Shown piece by piece: positions 1 through 12,160 of a stretch of 64,000 nucleotides of DNA. The notes under the pieces were generated by a model. That model was given only the letters and a program-made list of their open reading frames with translations, did no database searches and was not told the DNA's origin. Within the stretch, counting starts at the first letter, position 1; every line of letters starts with the position of its first letter. The translations under genes and the position numbers were made by a program. This stretch comes from Piliocolobus tephrosceles (Eukaryota > Chordata > Mammalia > Primates > Cercopithecidae): positions 132,528,590-132,592,589 of the forward strand of contig NC_045437.1 in assembly GCF_002776525.5 (NCBI RefSeq), written 5' to 3'.

Positions 1-2029
1 AGGGAACAAGTGAAGGAATTAGCCTTAGATTGAAGCATGAGTCATTTGTTTATTATAACAGGCATGAGACTGAGTCAGTGGGTGCTGAGGCTGATGGATA
101 AAGTGTAGGTGCTTAGGAGAAGGATGGTCAGCAAATAAAGACCAGTGAAGGAAGCAGAGTGAGACCATGAGGGATCATACAAACATGTAGACTTCCATAA
201 GCAATTCAGACTTCATTCTGAGGTGCAATACAAGGTCACATTAAACTTTCACGCAGGTTTTTCATTTCATGAAATCTATTTGCAGGAATATGTAGAATAG
301 ATTTGAGCTAGAGGAGGAAACCTAAAGTCAGAGAGACCAGTTAGAAAGTTGTTGAAGATGTCTAGATAAGAGAAGATGACAACATAAATGATGGCAATAA
401 TGGAAAGAAGTTAACACATTTAAAATGTTTAAAGCAATAGACTCCAAAGGACCTGATAATTAATTGAATGTAATGGAAAGGATGTGAGAATCAGTTCCCT
501 GACTTGGGCAACTAGGAGGATAGATACACCATTCACTGAGCCAAGAAGCTCAAGAGGAAGAACATGGGCCTCTTGGGTTGTTGACATCTATGGGGTTCCC
601 ACAGTGAAGATGTCTCCCAAGTTATAAATTATAGAGAGCAGGAGCTGAGGAAAGAGCTCTGAACTGAAAGTAAAGATCTGACAGTCATTCTAGATAGTTG
701 CCGCTGAAACGATGGTGGGGTCTAGGGGTTCATAGATGTGTGTAGTGCTGTCTGCTCCTGTATTCTATGGTCCAGACTACTCTGTTTTTACAAGTCTCCT
801 CCCTTTGCCTTTAGCTGTCACTCTGATGTCAGCAGAATCTTCTTTTTAATCTGCCTTTATTTTAAATTGGCCGTACCTGAGGAAAGGCATAAAAGTAGCT
901 AGACCTGCAGAAAAACAAATGCCAGACCTTTGTCACAGCAACTTGGAAAACTTCCATTTTCAATTTTATGGATATGTTCTTGCTAGTTAAGGTTTTGCAT
1001 AAAAGGATGCTACTATAAAATGCATTCTAATTCTTAACTATAAACAACTTTTTATCATGTGCTACAATGGATGAAGCAAGTCATGAAGATCTACAAAATT
1101 AGCGAAAAGCTAATTATCTAAAGCAGTGCTCCCTGTGTACTCAAGGTTATTTTAAGTGATATGAGAGTTGACTTTGGATGATGCATGAATATGGCACTCA
1201 ATAACATTGAGCCTCATCGTAAAATAGTTCATTTCATTGTCCATTTTCTTTCAATCTTTCTGACTAGACCCCCACAAGGAGAAAGACTCACTTTGCTGCT
1301 AGTATGTCCTTAATGACCTCCAATTCCTATAAAAATCTCTTTATAACAGAGATAAAGCAGGCCTTGCATTCGGAGGCCTTCCACAAACCACAGTTTCTAC
1401 TTAGAACTCAATAACATTATTTTACTTTTATTGTATCTATTTTTATGTTTAACTTCTATTTATGGCAAATGGTTTCCATTTATAGTACAGATATCAAACG
1501 TCCTAAAATAAATTAAGAATTTTTAAATGAATCATTTTCAAAGTTATTAAGTAAAAGATGGTTTTTGATGTCCAAAAATATGAAGATGATAGTTTCCACC
1601 AAGTAAGGTTAAAATCATGACTCCTACACATATAAAATAACAACATTAAATATTTTATTTATTATTTAATACATTACTGAAGTTAGCAAAACAGGCAGAT
1701 AGCATAAACAGTTCAAAGTAGGTGCCAAAGACACTCAAATGTATATGGAGTAAAATAACGTGGAAATGGATGTAAAACTGACTTTTCCACAGGAGAGAAG
1801 CACTGTCTCTTCACTGAACAGAACTGTTTCACTTTGCTATTTGTTACCTGTAAATTACAGAGCAATAAAATAATTCAATGGCAGTAAAAATCTCAAATCA
1901 AACAACCTGCAAAGTTGTGCTCTAAACAATGCATAGTCTTCCATGGAAGCCCTGGTCCAAGTCAATTATACCCTAAATGCTAGGGAGGAAGCATTGAAGA
2001 GATAAAAAGGTACATATTGGAAGGCTTTT
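1..2029. other. Unique A/T-rich DNA, no gene seen
   Basis: No recognisable repeat, no long open frame and no splice-flanked exon were seen. Composition is A/T-rich with few CpG. Very diverged ancient repeats could be hidden here. Confidence 0.5.
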
Positions 2030-2100
2030 TGGCCTCAAATTACTTATCTGTAAATGAAGAACCTGGACAAGATACTTTCTAAGATCCTATAAGTTAGGAA
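2030..2100 (+). repeat. MIR3-like SINE fragment
   Basis: A 'tctgtaaatgaa' core is followed by a 'ctaagatcctataag' stretch, resembling the 3' half of MIR3. It is short and diverged, so the family is tentative. Confidence 0.4.
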
Positions 2101-2839
2101 ATTCTCGTATTCATACTTAAACTCCCAGGACTTTAGCTGCAAAAGAGTGGCATTTTGACAGACTACTTTTTATTTGTGAAGCTCTCAGCATGGAATTAGA
2201 CTGCTCACCCGTCTTCCCAAAGAAGACGACAGGAAGCTGTCTCCATTTACTCAGACTAGAAGTGTAGTCAATCAGTGATCACCACTCATACACCAGTGGC
2301 TTTGTTTGAAAGAGGATGTCTTCCTGTGTGTTCACATTGTAATTAGGACCTTGTTGAAATCTAACAAATATACTTCATTTATCATCATCCTTCTTACTAC
2401 CATTAATAATCTGAGTAGAAGTCCCAGCTTCCACCAGCTACCATAGCACATCATTAACTTCCTTCTCCCTAAGCTAGCTGTAGGTCCCACTCCTGCTCCG
2501 AAAGTTCCTGTGCCAGGGGAGGCATTAACATAGTTATTTTAAAAGTAATTTGATATGAGAATTTCAGAGATGCACAGTTCAATTTTTGTAGCCCCTTCTG
2601 AGTTTTTTTTGGACAGCCATTTTGAGGAAGCTGGATTAATATAATTTTCATTAAGTTCAATTCGCTCCCTCCTTGAGTGACAGAGGATGGGGGATAGGGA
2701 CAGGAGTAAAGGTTACCAAGACTATACTTGATGACCTTACACAAGAAAGAGCTCAGGAAGGAGAAAATACTGTCTCTTTCTCCTCCAACACTACTCCTCT
2801 AATATCTTGGTTCCTTCTATGAGAGCTGGAGTCAGAATC
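2101..2839. other. Unique DNA, no gene seen
   Basis: A 91-codon minus-strand frame here (2469-2744) has no coding features. A small perfect 7 bp stem with 5-base loop lies at 2210-2228 (cgtcttc/gaagacg). Nothing else was recognised. Confidence 0.45.
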
Positions 2840-2950
2840 CAAGAGAGTGGGCTTTGCTGCCAGAAAGTCTGGGATCTGCCACTTGCCTCAAGCAAGTTGA
2901 TTCATTTCTCTGCAGCTTCCTGATCTGCTAAATAATATAATAGTAGCCAG
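2840..2950 (+). repeat. MIR SINE, left part (split by Alu)
   Basis: The motif order is that of MIR: a 'tctgccacttgcc' segment, 'caagttgattcatttctctg', then 'aataatagtagcc'. The element continues after the Alu that follows, at 3268-3355. Confidence 0.65.
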
Positions 2951-3267
2951 GGCCGGGCGTGGTGGCTCATGCCTGTAATCCCAGCCCTTTGGGAGGCCAA
3001 GGTGGTTGGATCACGCTGTCAGGAGTTCGAGACCAGCCTGACCAACATGGTGAAACCCCATCTCTACTAAAAATACAAAAATTAGCCAGGCATGGTGGCA
3101 GGCGTCTGTAATCCCAGCTACTCAGGAGGCTGAGGCAGGAGAATCACTTGAACCCGGAAGGCAGAGGTTGCAGTGAGCCGAGATCACACCACTGCACTCT
3201 AGCCTGGGCAAAAGAGTGAAACTCCGTCTCAAAAAAATAATTAATTAATTAATAATAATAATAATAG
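2951..3267 (+). repeat. Full-length Alu (S/Y-like)
   Basis: It begins with the canonical 'ggccgggcgtggtggctcatg' head, shortened here to its first 20 bases in spirit, and has a left arm, middle A-rich linker, right arm and a tail degenerated into (TTAA)n/(TAA)n from 3231 to 3267. It landed inside a MIR. Confidence 0.95.
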
Positions 3268-3355
3268 AATCACAGAATTCTCGCAAGGCTTAAAGCTAGG
3301 CAAGTAAAACACTTAGCATGATGGCAGTAAGCACTTTAATGTTAACTGTGGTGCA
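3268..3355 (+). repeat. MIR SINE, right part
   Basis: Continuation of the MIR at 2840-2950. It shows the conserved 3' portion: 'acacttagcatgatggcagt' and 'agcactttaatgttaactg', corresponding to the 'agcacttagcacagtgcc' and 'aaatgttagc' end of the consensus. Confidence 0.6.
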
Positions 3356-3498
3356 GTTGTAGTTCTGTGTCACTGCCTGACTGTACTCAGTATTGAGAAA
3401 CACAAGTAACCACAAAAATAAGCATTATTTCATTGTCATTCAACAGGCATATCTGTCTCATCCATTTTTATTATTTTCCACTATAAAAATAATGAATA

Positions 3499-3799
3499 GG
3501 TCCAGCATGGTGGCTCATGCCTATAATCCCAGAACTTTGAGAGGCCGAGGCAGGCAGATCATGTGAGGTCAGGAGTTCGAGATGAGCCTGGCCAACATGG
3601 TGAAACCCCATCTCTACTAAAAATACACACACACAAAAAAAAATTAGCTGGGCAGGATAATGCATGCCTGTAATCCCAGCTACTCTGGAGGCTGAGGCAG
3701 GAGAATCACTTGAACCTGCGAGGCGGAGGTTGCATTGAGCCAAGAATGTGCCACTGCATTCCAGGCTGGGTGACAGAGGGAGACCCCATCTCAAAAAGT
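3499..3799 (+). repeat. Full-length Alu (S-like, diverged)
   Basis: Both arms are present, with many CpG sites decayed. The tail is short and followed by (TTA)n. An 'aataatgaata'-like motif lies on both sides and is the likely target duplication. The 107-codon minus-strand frame over it is only Alu antisense. Confidence 0.93.
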
Positions 3800-4011
3800 T
3801 ATTATTATTATTATAATGAATAATACAAGTTTATTATTTTTGCAGTTGATGTTAGAAAGTATGTATACCAGAGTATTAGGACTAATTTCTGCAGCATGGA
3901 ATTAAAAGGATAATTTTACTTTAAACTTGCAATGTTATAGGTTTGTTGTTTCTTAACCTATGTGTGTTGTATATGTGTTTGTGTGTGTAATTATTATACA
4001 TTTTTTAAGTA

Positions 4012-4306
4012 GGGTTGGACATGGAAGCTCACACCTATAATCTCAGCACTTTGGGAGGCCGCGGCAGGAGGATCACTTGAGCTCAGGTGTTTATGAGACC
4101 AGCCTGGGCAAACTAGTGAGACTCCATCTCTACAAAAAATAGAAAAACTTAGCCAGGCATGGTGGCAAACACCTGTAGTCCCACCTACTCGGGGACTGAG
4201 GTGGGAGGATCACTTGAACCTGGGAGATTGAGGTCGCAGTGAGCCATAATTGTACCACTGTACTCCTGTCTTGGTGACAGAGCAAGACCTTAAGAAGAAA
4301 AAAATT
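4012..4306 (+). repeat. AluJ
   Basis: An old Alu: 'agcccagg'-type J features, 'cctgggcaa' in the left arm, many substitutions and a short A-rich tail ending near 4306. Confidence 0.9.
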
Positions 4307-4739
4307 AAGTTTCTATTTTGAAAACAACTTGCAGGAACACACAAAAGGGGGACAAGAAGACTCATCCACCTACCACACCAGCTATCATTGTTCTAATGCC
4401 TTTGAAAACCCAGGAAGGTGTGACTCCTAAGGAAACTTAATTAAAGATCCCCGATACAAGTGTCACTGAGGGCTGAAGTTCTTAAAATCTGGAAGGTCAT
4501 GGAGCCCTGAAGAATCTGATAAAAGCTGTGGATCTTTCTTCAAGGAATGTGAATACACAAAATAGCTGCCTACAGCTGCAGGGTGTCCTAACCTCTTGAG
4601 GTTCGTGTAGGTACAACAAACACTAACATCAATCCAGGTATACCACTAACAAGGTCCTTCCGCTACCTGCCTATTTGATGAAAGGTTTACCAAGAAGGTC
4701 CCATGACCAAAAATATCTTCCCCATGGTCCTGATATCAG
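4307..4739. other. Unique DNA, no gene seen
   Basis: No repeat or coding signal was recognised between the AluJ and the truncated L1. Confidence 0.45.
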
Positions 4740-5285
4740 TGCCTAATATCTCACTATTAGAAATTCTTTGGGGTCATAAATCATTCTATTACAAAAATAC
4801 ATGCACATGTATGACTATTGCAGCACTATTCACAATAGCAAAGACATGGAATCAACCCAAATGCCCATCAATGATAGACTGGATAAAGAAAATGTGGTAC
4901 ATATAAACCATGGAATACTATATAGCCATAAAAAGGAACGAGTTCGTGTCCTCTGCAGGGATATGGATGGAGCTGAGAGCCATTATCCTCAGCAAACTAA
5001 CAAAGGAACAGAAAACCAAACACCGCATGTTCTCACTTACAAGTGGGGGCTGGGGGCTGAACAATGAGAACACATGGACACAGGGAGGGGAACAACACAC
5101 ACACTGGGCCTGTCGATGGGGCCGGAGGCTGGGGATGAAGAGCATGAGGAAAGATAGGTAATGCATGCTGGGCTTAACACCTAGGTGAGAGGTTGCCAGG
5201 TGCAGCAAACCACCACGGTATACGTTTACCTATGTAACAAAACTGCACATCCTGCACATGTACCCTGGAACTTAAAACAAAATTT
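4740..5285 (+). mobile_element. 5'-truncated L1 (L1PA/PB class), ORF2 end and 3' UTR
   Basis: LINE-1 remnant keeping only the last part of ORF2 and the 3' UTR. The + strand encodes pieces of the conserved ORF2 C-terminus (AALFTIAKTWNQPKCPS and DWIKKMWYI). The 3' UTR is then recognisable from 'atgagaacacatggacacag' to 'gtaccctggaacttaaaac'. The frame is broken after KKMWYI, so no product is expected. The 5' boundary is uncertain because the first ~30 bases are diverged. Confidence 0.9.
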
Positions 5286-5357
5286 TTTTTTAAAATTGCT
5301 AATGAAAAAAGTGTTTGAATAAAATAAAAATGCAGTTTAAAAAACTTGTATTTATTA

Positions 5358-5655
5358 GGCCGGGCGTGGTGGCTCAAGCCTGTAATCCCAGCACTTTGGG
5401 AGGCCGAGACGGGCGGATCACGAGGTCAGCAGATCGAGACCATCCTGGCTAACACTGTGAAACCCCGTCTCTACTAAAAAATACAAAAAACTAGCCAGGC
5501 GAGGTGGCGGGTGCCTGTAGTCCCAGCTACTCGGGAGGCTGAGGCAGGAGAATGGCGCAAACCTGGGAGGCGGAGCTTGCAGTGAGCTGAGATCCGGCCA
5601 CTGCACTCCAGCCCGGGCGACAGAGCAAGACTCCGTCTCAACAAAAAAAAAAAAA
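5358..5655 (+). repeat. Young AluY, Old World monkey type
   Basis: Full-length Alu with little decay and a ~20-base A tail. The flanks carry an 18 bp direct repeat (5339-5356 and 5656-5673, aaaaaacttgtatttatt), the target-site duplication. The left arm reads 'ggctcaagcc' and 'ccgagacggg', the right arm 'gcgaggtggcggg' and 'gagatccggccactg'. These combinations match what I recall of cercopithecid AluYR subfamilies and differ from human AluY ('gagatcgcgccactg'). Confidence 0.93.
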
Positions 5656-5764
5656 AAAAAACTTGTATTTATTTAAAAAAGAGAGAAAGAAACTCCTTTG
5701 TGTCAAGGCGTTATTACCTATAAAGCTGCAAGAAGTTCTGAGAGATTTAACACATTAAGCTTGT

Positions 5765-6030
5765 ATCATTCATTCATTCCTTTTACCAACAAATATTTAC
5801 TGGGCACCTACTATATTCCAGGTGACAGGGTAAACAAGACAGTTCTCTTTGAACTCAGAATCTAGGGTGTAGGAGAAAATGGGCAGAGAAATGGATAATA
5901 AATGCATAAACAAATGTATTAGTACTGTCATTGGTTGATGATGAGTGCCGTGAAGGAAAGAAGACAAAGTCATGGAATGGAAAGGCTTGTCAGAGAGCAC
6001 AGTCACATCCAAGGAGCCTCCCTGTAGGCC
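5765..6030 (-). repeat. L2 LINE fragment (antisense)
   Basis: The stretch 'tactgggcacctactatattcc' shortened, 'aacaagacagttctctttg' and the following 'gtaggagaaaatgggcagag' follow the order of an L2 3' region in reverse orientation. It is heavily diverged. Confidence 0.6.
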
Positions 6031-6855
6031 TGAAAAGTGAGGATAAGCCAATGTATTGAAAGATGGGAGGAAAGGCAAGTCCATCACGGAAAAAATGTAA
6101 TTGAAGCTCTCTCTTATCATATTCTCTCTCAGATGAGGGCAGCTTCTAAAAACAGGAAGGAAGCAAAGTCCAGGAAAAAATATATTGCAGAGAGAAGGAA
6201 AGGTATAATCACAGGGAAGGCACAAACAGGGAAAGACTTTGAAAAAGATAGGTAGGGAACAGAGGTAAGAGGCCAGACCTGATTGGGATTACACTTTGGA
6301 ATAGTTAGAATCCTTTCAGCTGCAAGGGATACACATCTGACTCAAACTGGCTTAAACGATAAGGAATGTCACTGGATTAGGCAAGGTGAAATTCAGAAGT
6401 GATGCAGGATTTGGGCGTGGTACCATCAGGGCTCCAGCTCTGTTTTCCTTGATTCTCAGCTGTGTCCTCCTCAGTAGAGAGAGAGTTAAAGATCAATATA
6501 GATGATAGGAAGGTATAGAAAGATACAGATGGAGCTGTAGGTATAACTATGTATCTGGTATTTCCAGGCTTTTCTATTTCTCTTTGTCCCCAAAATGTTT
6601 CTAGCTTTGTTCACTAGGTTTCTTCCTCTCCCCAGCTCTTTGGGACAAGTCCTGCTATCATCAGACTACTTCCTTAGACTTCATGACATAAGGCAGCAGG
6701 GATAGATGAACAAAGACTAGAATGAAGATGTAATTTTCTGGGAACTTTATAAAATTGTAGAAAAGGAGAAGCCACAAGGAATGAAGGAATTAGATGATTA
6801 GACAAGAGGGGTATTTTTAAAAAAGCTTTTGTGACATATGTATCCCCTTCCAAAT
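6031..6855. other. Unique or ancient-repeat DNA
   Basis: Around 6290-6480 there is a diverged dispersed-repeat signature ('ctgcaagggatacacat', 'actcaaactggcttaaac') that I cannot assign to a named family. No coding sequence is supported; the 142-codon minus-strand frame at 5797-6225 crosses into an L2 and has no protein features. Confidence 0.45.
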
Positions 6856-8350
6856 GTTTGGGAAACAGACTCTTCAATAAATAGTGCTGGAAAAACTGGA
6901 TGTCTACATGCAAAAGGATGAGATTGCACCCTTAGCTTATACCACACAAAAAAATTGAACTTAAAATGGATTAGAATTTTAAATGTTAAGACTTGAAACT
7001 GTAAAACTCCTAGAAGAAAGCACAGGGGAAAAGTCTTTGACACTGGTCCTGGCAATGATCTTTTGGATATGACAGCAAAAGCACAAGTAAAAAATAAATA
7101 AAAATAAATACACGGTGGGATTATATCAAGCTAAAAGCCTCTGCATAGCCAAGGAAACAATCAGCAAAATGAAAAGACAACCTACAGAATGGAAGAAAAT
7201 GCTTGCAAAGCATATATCTGATAAAGGATTAATAATCCAAAATATATAAGGAACTCGCACAATAGCAAAAAAGCAAATAACCCAATTTAAAAATGGGCAA
7301 AGGATCTGAATGGACATACTTCCAATGAAGACATACTAATGGCCAATAGATCTATGAAAAGATGCTCAACATTCACCATCATCAGGGAAATGCAAATCAA
7401 AAGCACAGTGAGATATTACCTCACATTTGTTAGCATGGCTATTATTTACAAAATAAGAAATATAACAAATGGTAAGGATGTGGAGAAAAGGGAACCCTGG
7501 TGCACTGTTGATGGGAATGTAAGTTAGCACAGCCATTATGGAAAACAGTATGGAGGCTCCTCAAAAAAGTGAAAGTGGAACTCCCAGATGATCCAGCAAT
7601 CCCACTTATGGGTATATATCCAAAGGAAAGGAAATCAGCATCTCAAGAAGATACCTGCACTCCCATGTTCACTGCAACATTATTCACAATAGTCAGGATA
7701 TGGAAACAACCTAAACGTCCACCAGTACATGGAAGGATAAAGAAAATGTGGCACATATGTACAATGGAATATTATTCAGTTGCCATCTGTAGCAACATGG
7801 ATGAACCTGGAGGACATTACGCTAAGTGAAACACGCCAGACACAGAAAGATAAATACTGTACAATCTTATTTATATGTGGAATCTAAAACAGTCTAATTC
7901 ACAGAAGCAGAGAGTAGAATAGTGATTATGAGGGGCCGAGGGGAGGAGAAGATGGAAGGTGATGGTAAAAGGGCACACGGTTTCATTTATGTCAGATAAA
8001 TAAGTTCTGGTGATCTGCTATACAGCATGGTGCCTACAGCTACCAATATGGTACCACATGCTTACAATTTGCTAAGAGGATAGATCTTACGTTAAGTACT
8101 CTTATCACAAAAATCGAAGAAGAAGAAGAGAGAAAAGAGCAGGAGGGGAAGAAGAAGGATACAAAGAAAAAGAAGAAAGAGGAGATGACAAAGATGAAAG
8201 AGAGGGAGGAAAGGGCAAGAGGAAACTTTAGGAGGGGAGGGATATGTTTATGGCCTTAATGATGGCGATGGTTACACAGGTATATACTTATCCCCAAACT
8301 CATCAAGTTGTATATATTAAATATGCACAGTTTTCAAAACTAAAATTGGG
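6856..8350 (+). mobile_element. L1MA/MB-class LINE, ORF2 3' part and 3' UTR
   Basis: A 1.5 kb 5'-truncated LINE-1 relic. The + strand retains, in order, 'cagactcttcaataaatagt', 'gcctctgcatagccaaggaa', 'ggatgtggagaaaaggga', 'attcacaatagtcaggatat' and the 3' UTR hallmark 'gttctggtgatctgctatac'. Many stops and frameshifts interrupt ORF2; the longest remaining pieces are about 60-86 codons. The 3' UTR holds a GA-rich expansion (8111-8232). The ORF2 end in the KKMWHICTMEYYS stretch identifies the frame. Subfamily placement is by eye only. Confidence 0.88.
8111..8232 (+). repeat. GA-rich low-complexity tract
   Basis: Almost pure purine strand (gaa, gaag, gagg units) lying within the L1 3' UTR region. 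Confidence 0.85.
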
Positions 8351-8513
8351 TTTAATGTTTTTTAAAATGTTCGAGCAATTCTAATAAAGAACTTGAGTTA
8401 TTTTGAATTGACATTTTTGGGTTTTTAACTAAGTTCTTTGATTGCAACATAGCTCTGAGACAGGCCTATGTGAGTCCTGGCTTCAGTAGGGTTACACACC
8501 CAGCCACAAACAT

Positions 8514-8537
8514 ACACACACACACACACACACACAC
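8514..8537 (+). repeat. (AC)12 microsatellite
   Basis: Twelve uninterrupted AC units counted from the sequence. Confidence 0.95.
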
Positions 8538-8744
8538 GGCATAAGCTCAACAACCCTGTTTCCCACCCCCTTTAGGGACAAGCTTGTCATGATCTGCTCC
8601 AATTCTGACCTTGTCTAGGCATGTCAAAAGGAAAAAGACTGGAATTTTGGCAAGCCACTTTTTAAAGGTCATTGACCTCTAGTTTACACTACAGTTCAAA
8701 CCACAACTCTGTACCATAAATCATTATTATTAAAAGTAGCTTGG

Positions 8745-8890
8745 GTGCAGTGTAAAGGTCTTGGATTTATAAGCAAGAGACATGGGCTGAAATCGCTGTT
8801 CTGTAGCTCACTAGCTGAGTGATCGCTACCATGCTTCTTAACATCCCTTTAACATCTGTTTGAAAGGCATAATAGTGCCAGGTTTAACAA
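8745..8890 (+). repeat. MIR SINE
   Basis: MIR order is seen: 'gtaaaggtcttggatttata', 'gctcactagctgagtgatc', then 'aaaggcataatagtgccagg'. Confidence 0.6.
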
Positions 8891-9254
8891 GTTACTGCAA
8901 AACTGTGGACTCCATACATGTATGAGCTTTACATGTAGAATATTCTTTATTCGTTTTTGTATTTTTAAGACATAGCTCATGAATGGCAAATACACAGTCC
9001 TAATGCTGCAACTCCCTATGCATAGAAAACAAAGCTAATAAATAATTGTAATTTGTGCCACAAAATCTAAAACATAGGCACATTAAATAAGGAAATATTG
9101 TTGAGCAAATGAATGAATGAGCCTAGTGCTCTAAGCAGTCACTACCAACTGATCAGAGCTGGCTTTTGAGAAGATGCACAATAGCTACCCTTGGTACTGG
9201 CCTTTATTCCAACCTTATCACAATGTATGTACTGATTGCTTGTCCATGCCCTAG
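8891..9254. other. Unique DNA, no gene seen
   Basis: A/T-rich, with no repeat or coding signal recognised. Confidence 0.4.
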
Positions 9255-9440
9255 CGATCTACCACCCATTTTTGTAAATAAAATTTTACTGGAACACAGC
9301 CATACTCATTTGTCTGCATATTTTTTATGGTTGCTTTCACACTTGTGTGGTAGAGTTTAGTAGTTATAACAGAGAACCACATAGCTCACAAAGCTTTATA
9401 ATTTTAGCCTTTGTTTTAAAGTTTGCAAATCTCAGCTCCA
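9255..9440 (-). mobile_element. hAT-Charlie MITE fragment (MER20/MER33-like)
   Basis: Contains 'taaataaaattttactggaa' + 'cacagccatactcat', 'tatggttgctttcac', 'gtagagtttagtagttataac' and 'aaagctttataattttagcc'. This is the reverse orientation of the element present more completely at 36425-36751. Termini are eroded; the family name is from memory. Confidence 0.7.
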
Positions 9441-9535
9441 GACCATGACTACCTTTAAGGTAGAAGCTATGTGCTTCACCTTCTTATCCCTAGCATCTAG
9501 CAAACAGACATAAAGGATAATTATTTTAACACATG
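9441..9535 (+). repeat. L2 3' end fragment
   Basis: 'ctttaaggtagaagctatg' and 'tatccctagcatctagca' match the L2 3' motif ('gggcaggga', 'atccccagcgcctagca'). Confidence 0.5.
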
Positions 9536-9887
9536 TTGGGGACTCGAAGAATACTGATTACATATGAAATGATGAGTTCACTAGAATTAACCATTCAGAT
9601 TCTTATCTGGGCTCTCAGGTGTTGAAAAACAGTCCATTTTCATCAGGAAAAGGGCCATGGCAATCATCAGAGGACCAAAGACAAACTACCAAGTAGTGAC
9701 CTAAGGCATTTGGGGTAAAGATGTAAAACTGAGGGCGAAAGGAGACCCCAGACCAAGAAGACAGCATGGACGGAGCATGAAGGAGCAACTCCAAAGTCCA
9801 ACCTGGTCTTCACTCTACTTCGGCTGAAAACGGGCACTGCCAAGTAAAAGTCTTTTGGTTGAGAACCTCAAAGTATCCTCTGTGGAC
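9536..9887. other. Unique DNA, no gene seen
   Basis: No repeat, exon or RNA gene recognised. Confidence 0.4.
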
Positions 9888-10022
9888 AGTTTACATCAAA
9901 ATCATCTGAGGAGTTTGTTCACGTAAAAATGCCTAGGAATTATCTGAGACTTGAGACTGTATAAACCCCAGGGGTGGAGTCCAGGGCTCTGCCTGGTTAA
10001 CAAGCTCCCCGGGTGCTTTTCC
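9888..10022 (-). mobile_element. MER5-like hAT MITE fragment
   Basis: 'catcaaaatcatctgagga', 'ccccaggggtggagtccag' and 'aacaagctccccgggtg' follow the order of MER5-type elements. It is diverged and the termini are not clear; the orientation is tentative. Confidence 0.5.
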
Positions 10023-11019
10023 TACTCATTCATTTTTATAACCACTGACTTCAAGAGTGTGCACTCTTCCCAAGTGAGAGTTCCTAATAAATATTTATCT
10101 CAGATGGCTCCCTTGTCACACATATTTTCATCCAGAGACTTAAGAGCAATGCATTCTTCCTGAAGATCTGATTATTATCTGTTGAGAGATGCTTTTACTG
10201 TGTCCACACAATGCCAAATGCCTGCTCAACCCAACCAAAAATACCAGGAGAAGGTTTGCCTCAATAAACTGGCCAGTCAGAAATTGATTGATGATCCAAG
10301 AGTCTCAAGAAGACACAGGCTCGGAGAGAGACAAGGGCAATGGGGGGAGTGCAATGGAATGACTGTGTCTTATTGGAAAGTATCTTTTCCCCAAAATAAC
10401 CAAGATAAATTATTTGTGACTGTGACATAGGACAAAGGATTTCAATATAACAGAGACGACTATGGAAAAAATTGAACCAGTATAGTAAATCACTCTGTGG
10501 AGAAAAAACAAAAAGGAAACAGTTCAGAATGAGTGCCTCCAGAGATAAAAATCACCTCTCTGAGATATTTTTGTGAAAAAAAAATTCCTTTAGAAATATT
10601 GGGAAATAATTTATAGTGGGAAAAAAAGCCATTATAAACCAAATGGTCTTCCCACATGATAGCAAAGTATATATTTAACATGGGCTCATTATACTTCATT
10701 TACTATAAACTCTAACTAGGTTTTTCTTTGCTGCCAAGGTTTAGCCCCAAGGGTGTTAACTCTAAAGCCAACCCATTCTTCTCAAGGCTATAAACATCCA
10801 TGAAAGGGGTTAAGAAATGAAAATAGACTCCTCCCCCACTTCTGCCCATGAGACTCATTTCTAGACTTTTCAATGGCAGCCATTCATTACTTGTGTACCC
10901 AGGATATTCATGCTAACTACCAACTATGCCCACTCAGACTCTAGAAGCAGAATTCAGAAACAACATACATGCCAAAACATTTTTATAGAACTGCAAAATG
11001 AGTAAAATGGCATTAGGAA
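10023..11019. other. Unique DNA, no gene seen
   Basis: Frames of 70-82 codons occur (9951-10163, 10182-10430) but have no conserved motif, start context or splice support. No repeat recognised. Confidence 0.4.
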
Positions 11020-12160
11020 AAACTAAGTAATCGTCTGGGAAAATAATGTTTAATTCCAAAACCACTCCCTATACCTAAAAGTAGTTCAGACGAATCAAAG
11101 ATTAAACCAGAAAATATGTAGCCATAAAGATTCTAGTAGAAAACTTGGGGGGAAATGCTATAATTTTATCATGGAGAAAGCATATCTGTGTGTAACACAA
11201 AATTCAGATGCCAAAATGAAGTATAGATGAATTTTACTCCACGAAATTCTACATAAAAGAAAATACTGGAAGAAAAAACAAGGATAAATAACAAACTGGA
11301 GGAAACTAGGTAGCAAAGCATATTATAGATCAAAGGCTATTTTTATTAATATACAAAGAGTTCTTAGAAATCAATAAGAAAATGTCCAACTGCAGAAGGA
11401 AAATTTGCCAAGGACATAGAGACTTCACAATTAACTAAAATGGCTTATAGACATATTAAATTTACTCAATTTCCTTATAATAAGAGAAATGAACATTCAA
11501 AACTATACTGAAATACCATCTTTCACTGATCAGATTGACAAAGACCAAAAAAACCTTGTAGCAATTTGTATTGAAGGTGGGGAAACAGATACTTTTATAC
11601 CTTATTGATGGAAACGTAAATTGATTTAATCTCTGAGAAAGGCAATCTGGCAATATTTATCAAAATTAAAAATGCACATATCCTTTAACCCAATAATTAA
11701 ACTTCTAATGATCTATGCTGAAATTTACCTGCACATGTGTACAATAGCCAGGATCACCACTGTATCACCGCTTATCATAGAAAGGACTGAAACAATCTGA
11801 ATGTCTATCAACAGAGGGCTGGTAAAAAAAAAAAAAAAGTATGGTAAATACATACAGTAGAATATATTACAAAGTTACTAAAATTAAAGAGGTAGCTCTA
11901 TGTAATTGTGCAGACAGAAGTTCAAGGATATTTATCAAGCCAAACAGGTGCAAGATGATGTATTCATATATGATTATATATCAGGAAATATTTCTGGCAG
12001 AAAAATTGAGAAACAGATAATAGTGGTTGCCTGTGGAGAGAAATGAGTGGTTGGGGAATACGGGTGGGAGAGAGATTTTCTACTATATATATATTTGTAC
12101 TTTTTGAATTCTGAACCATGGGCATGTACTACCTATTCAAAAGATATTTTTTAATGAACT
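11020..12160 (+). mobile_element. Ancient L1M/L1ME-type LINE relic
   Basis: ORF2-derived order is visible despite heavy decay: 'agaaatcaataagaaaatg', 'gaaataccatctttcactg', 'ggcaatctggcaatatttat', 'taacccaataattaaactt', 'caggatcaccactg' and a 3' stretch 'tagtggttgcctgtggag'. An A15 run sits at 11824-11838. No open ORF2 remains. Confidence 0.75.

Noticed and set aside
5797..6225. 142-codon minus-strand frame
   Set aside because: Overlaps an L2 relic and has no protein features.
7339..7829. Short plus-strand frames with a KKMWHICTMEYYS motif
   Set aside because: Pieces of decayed L1 ORF2, not a separate gene.
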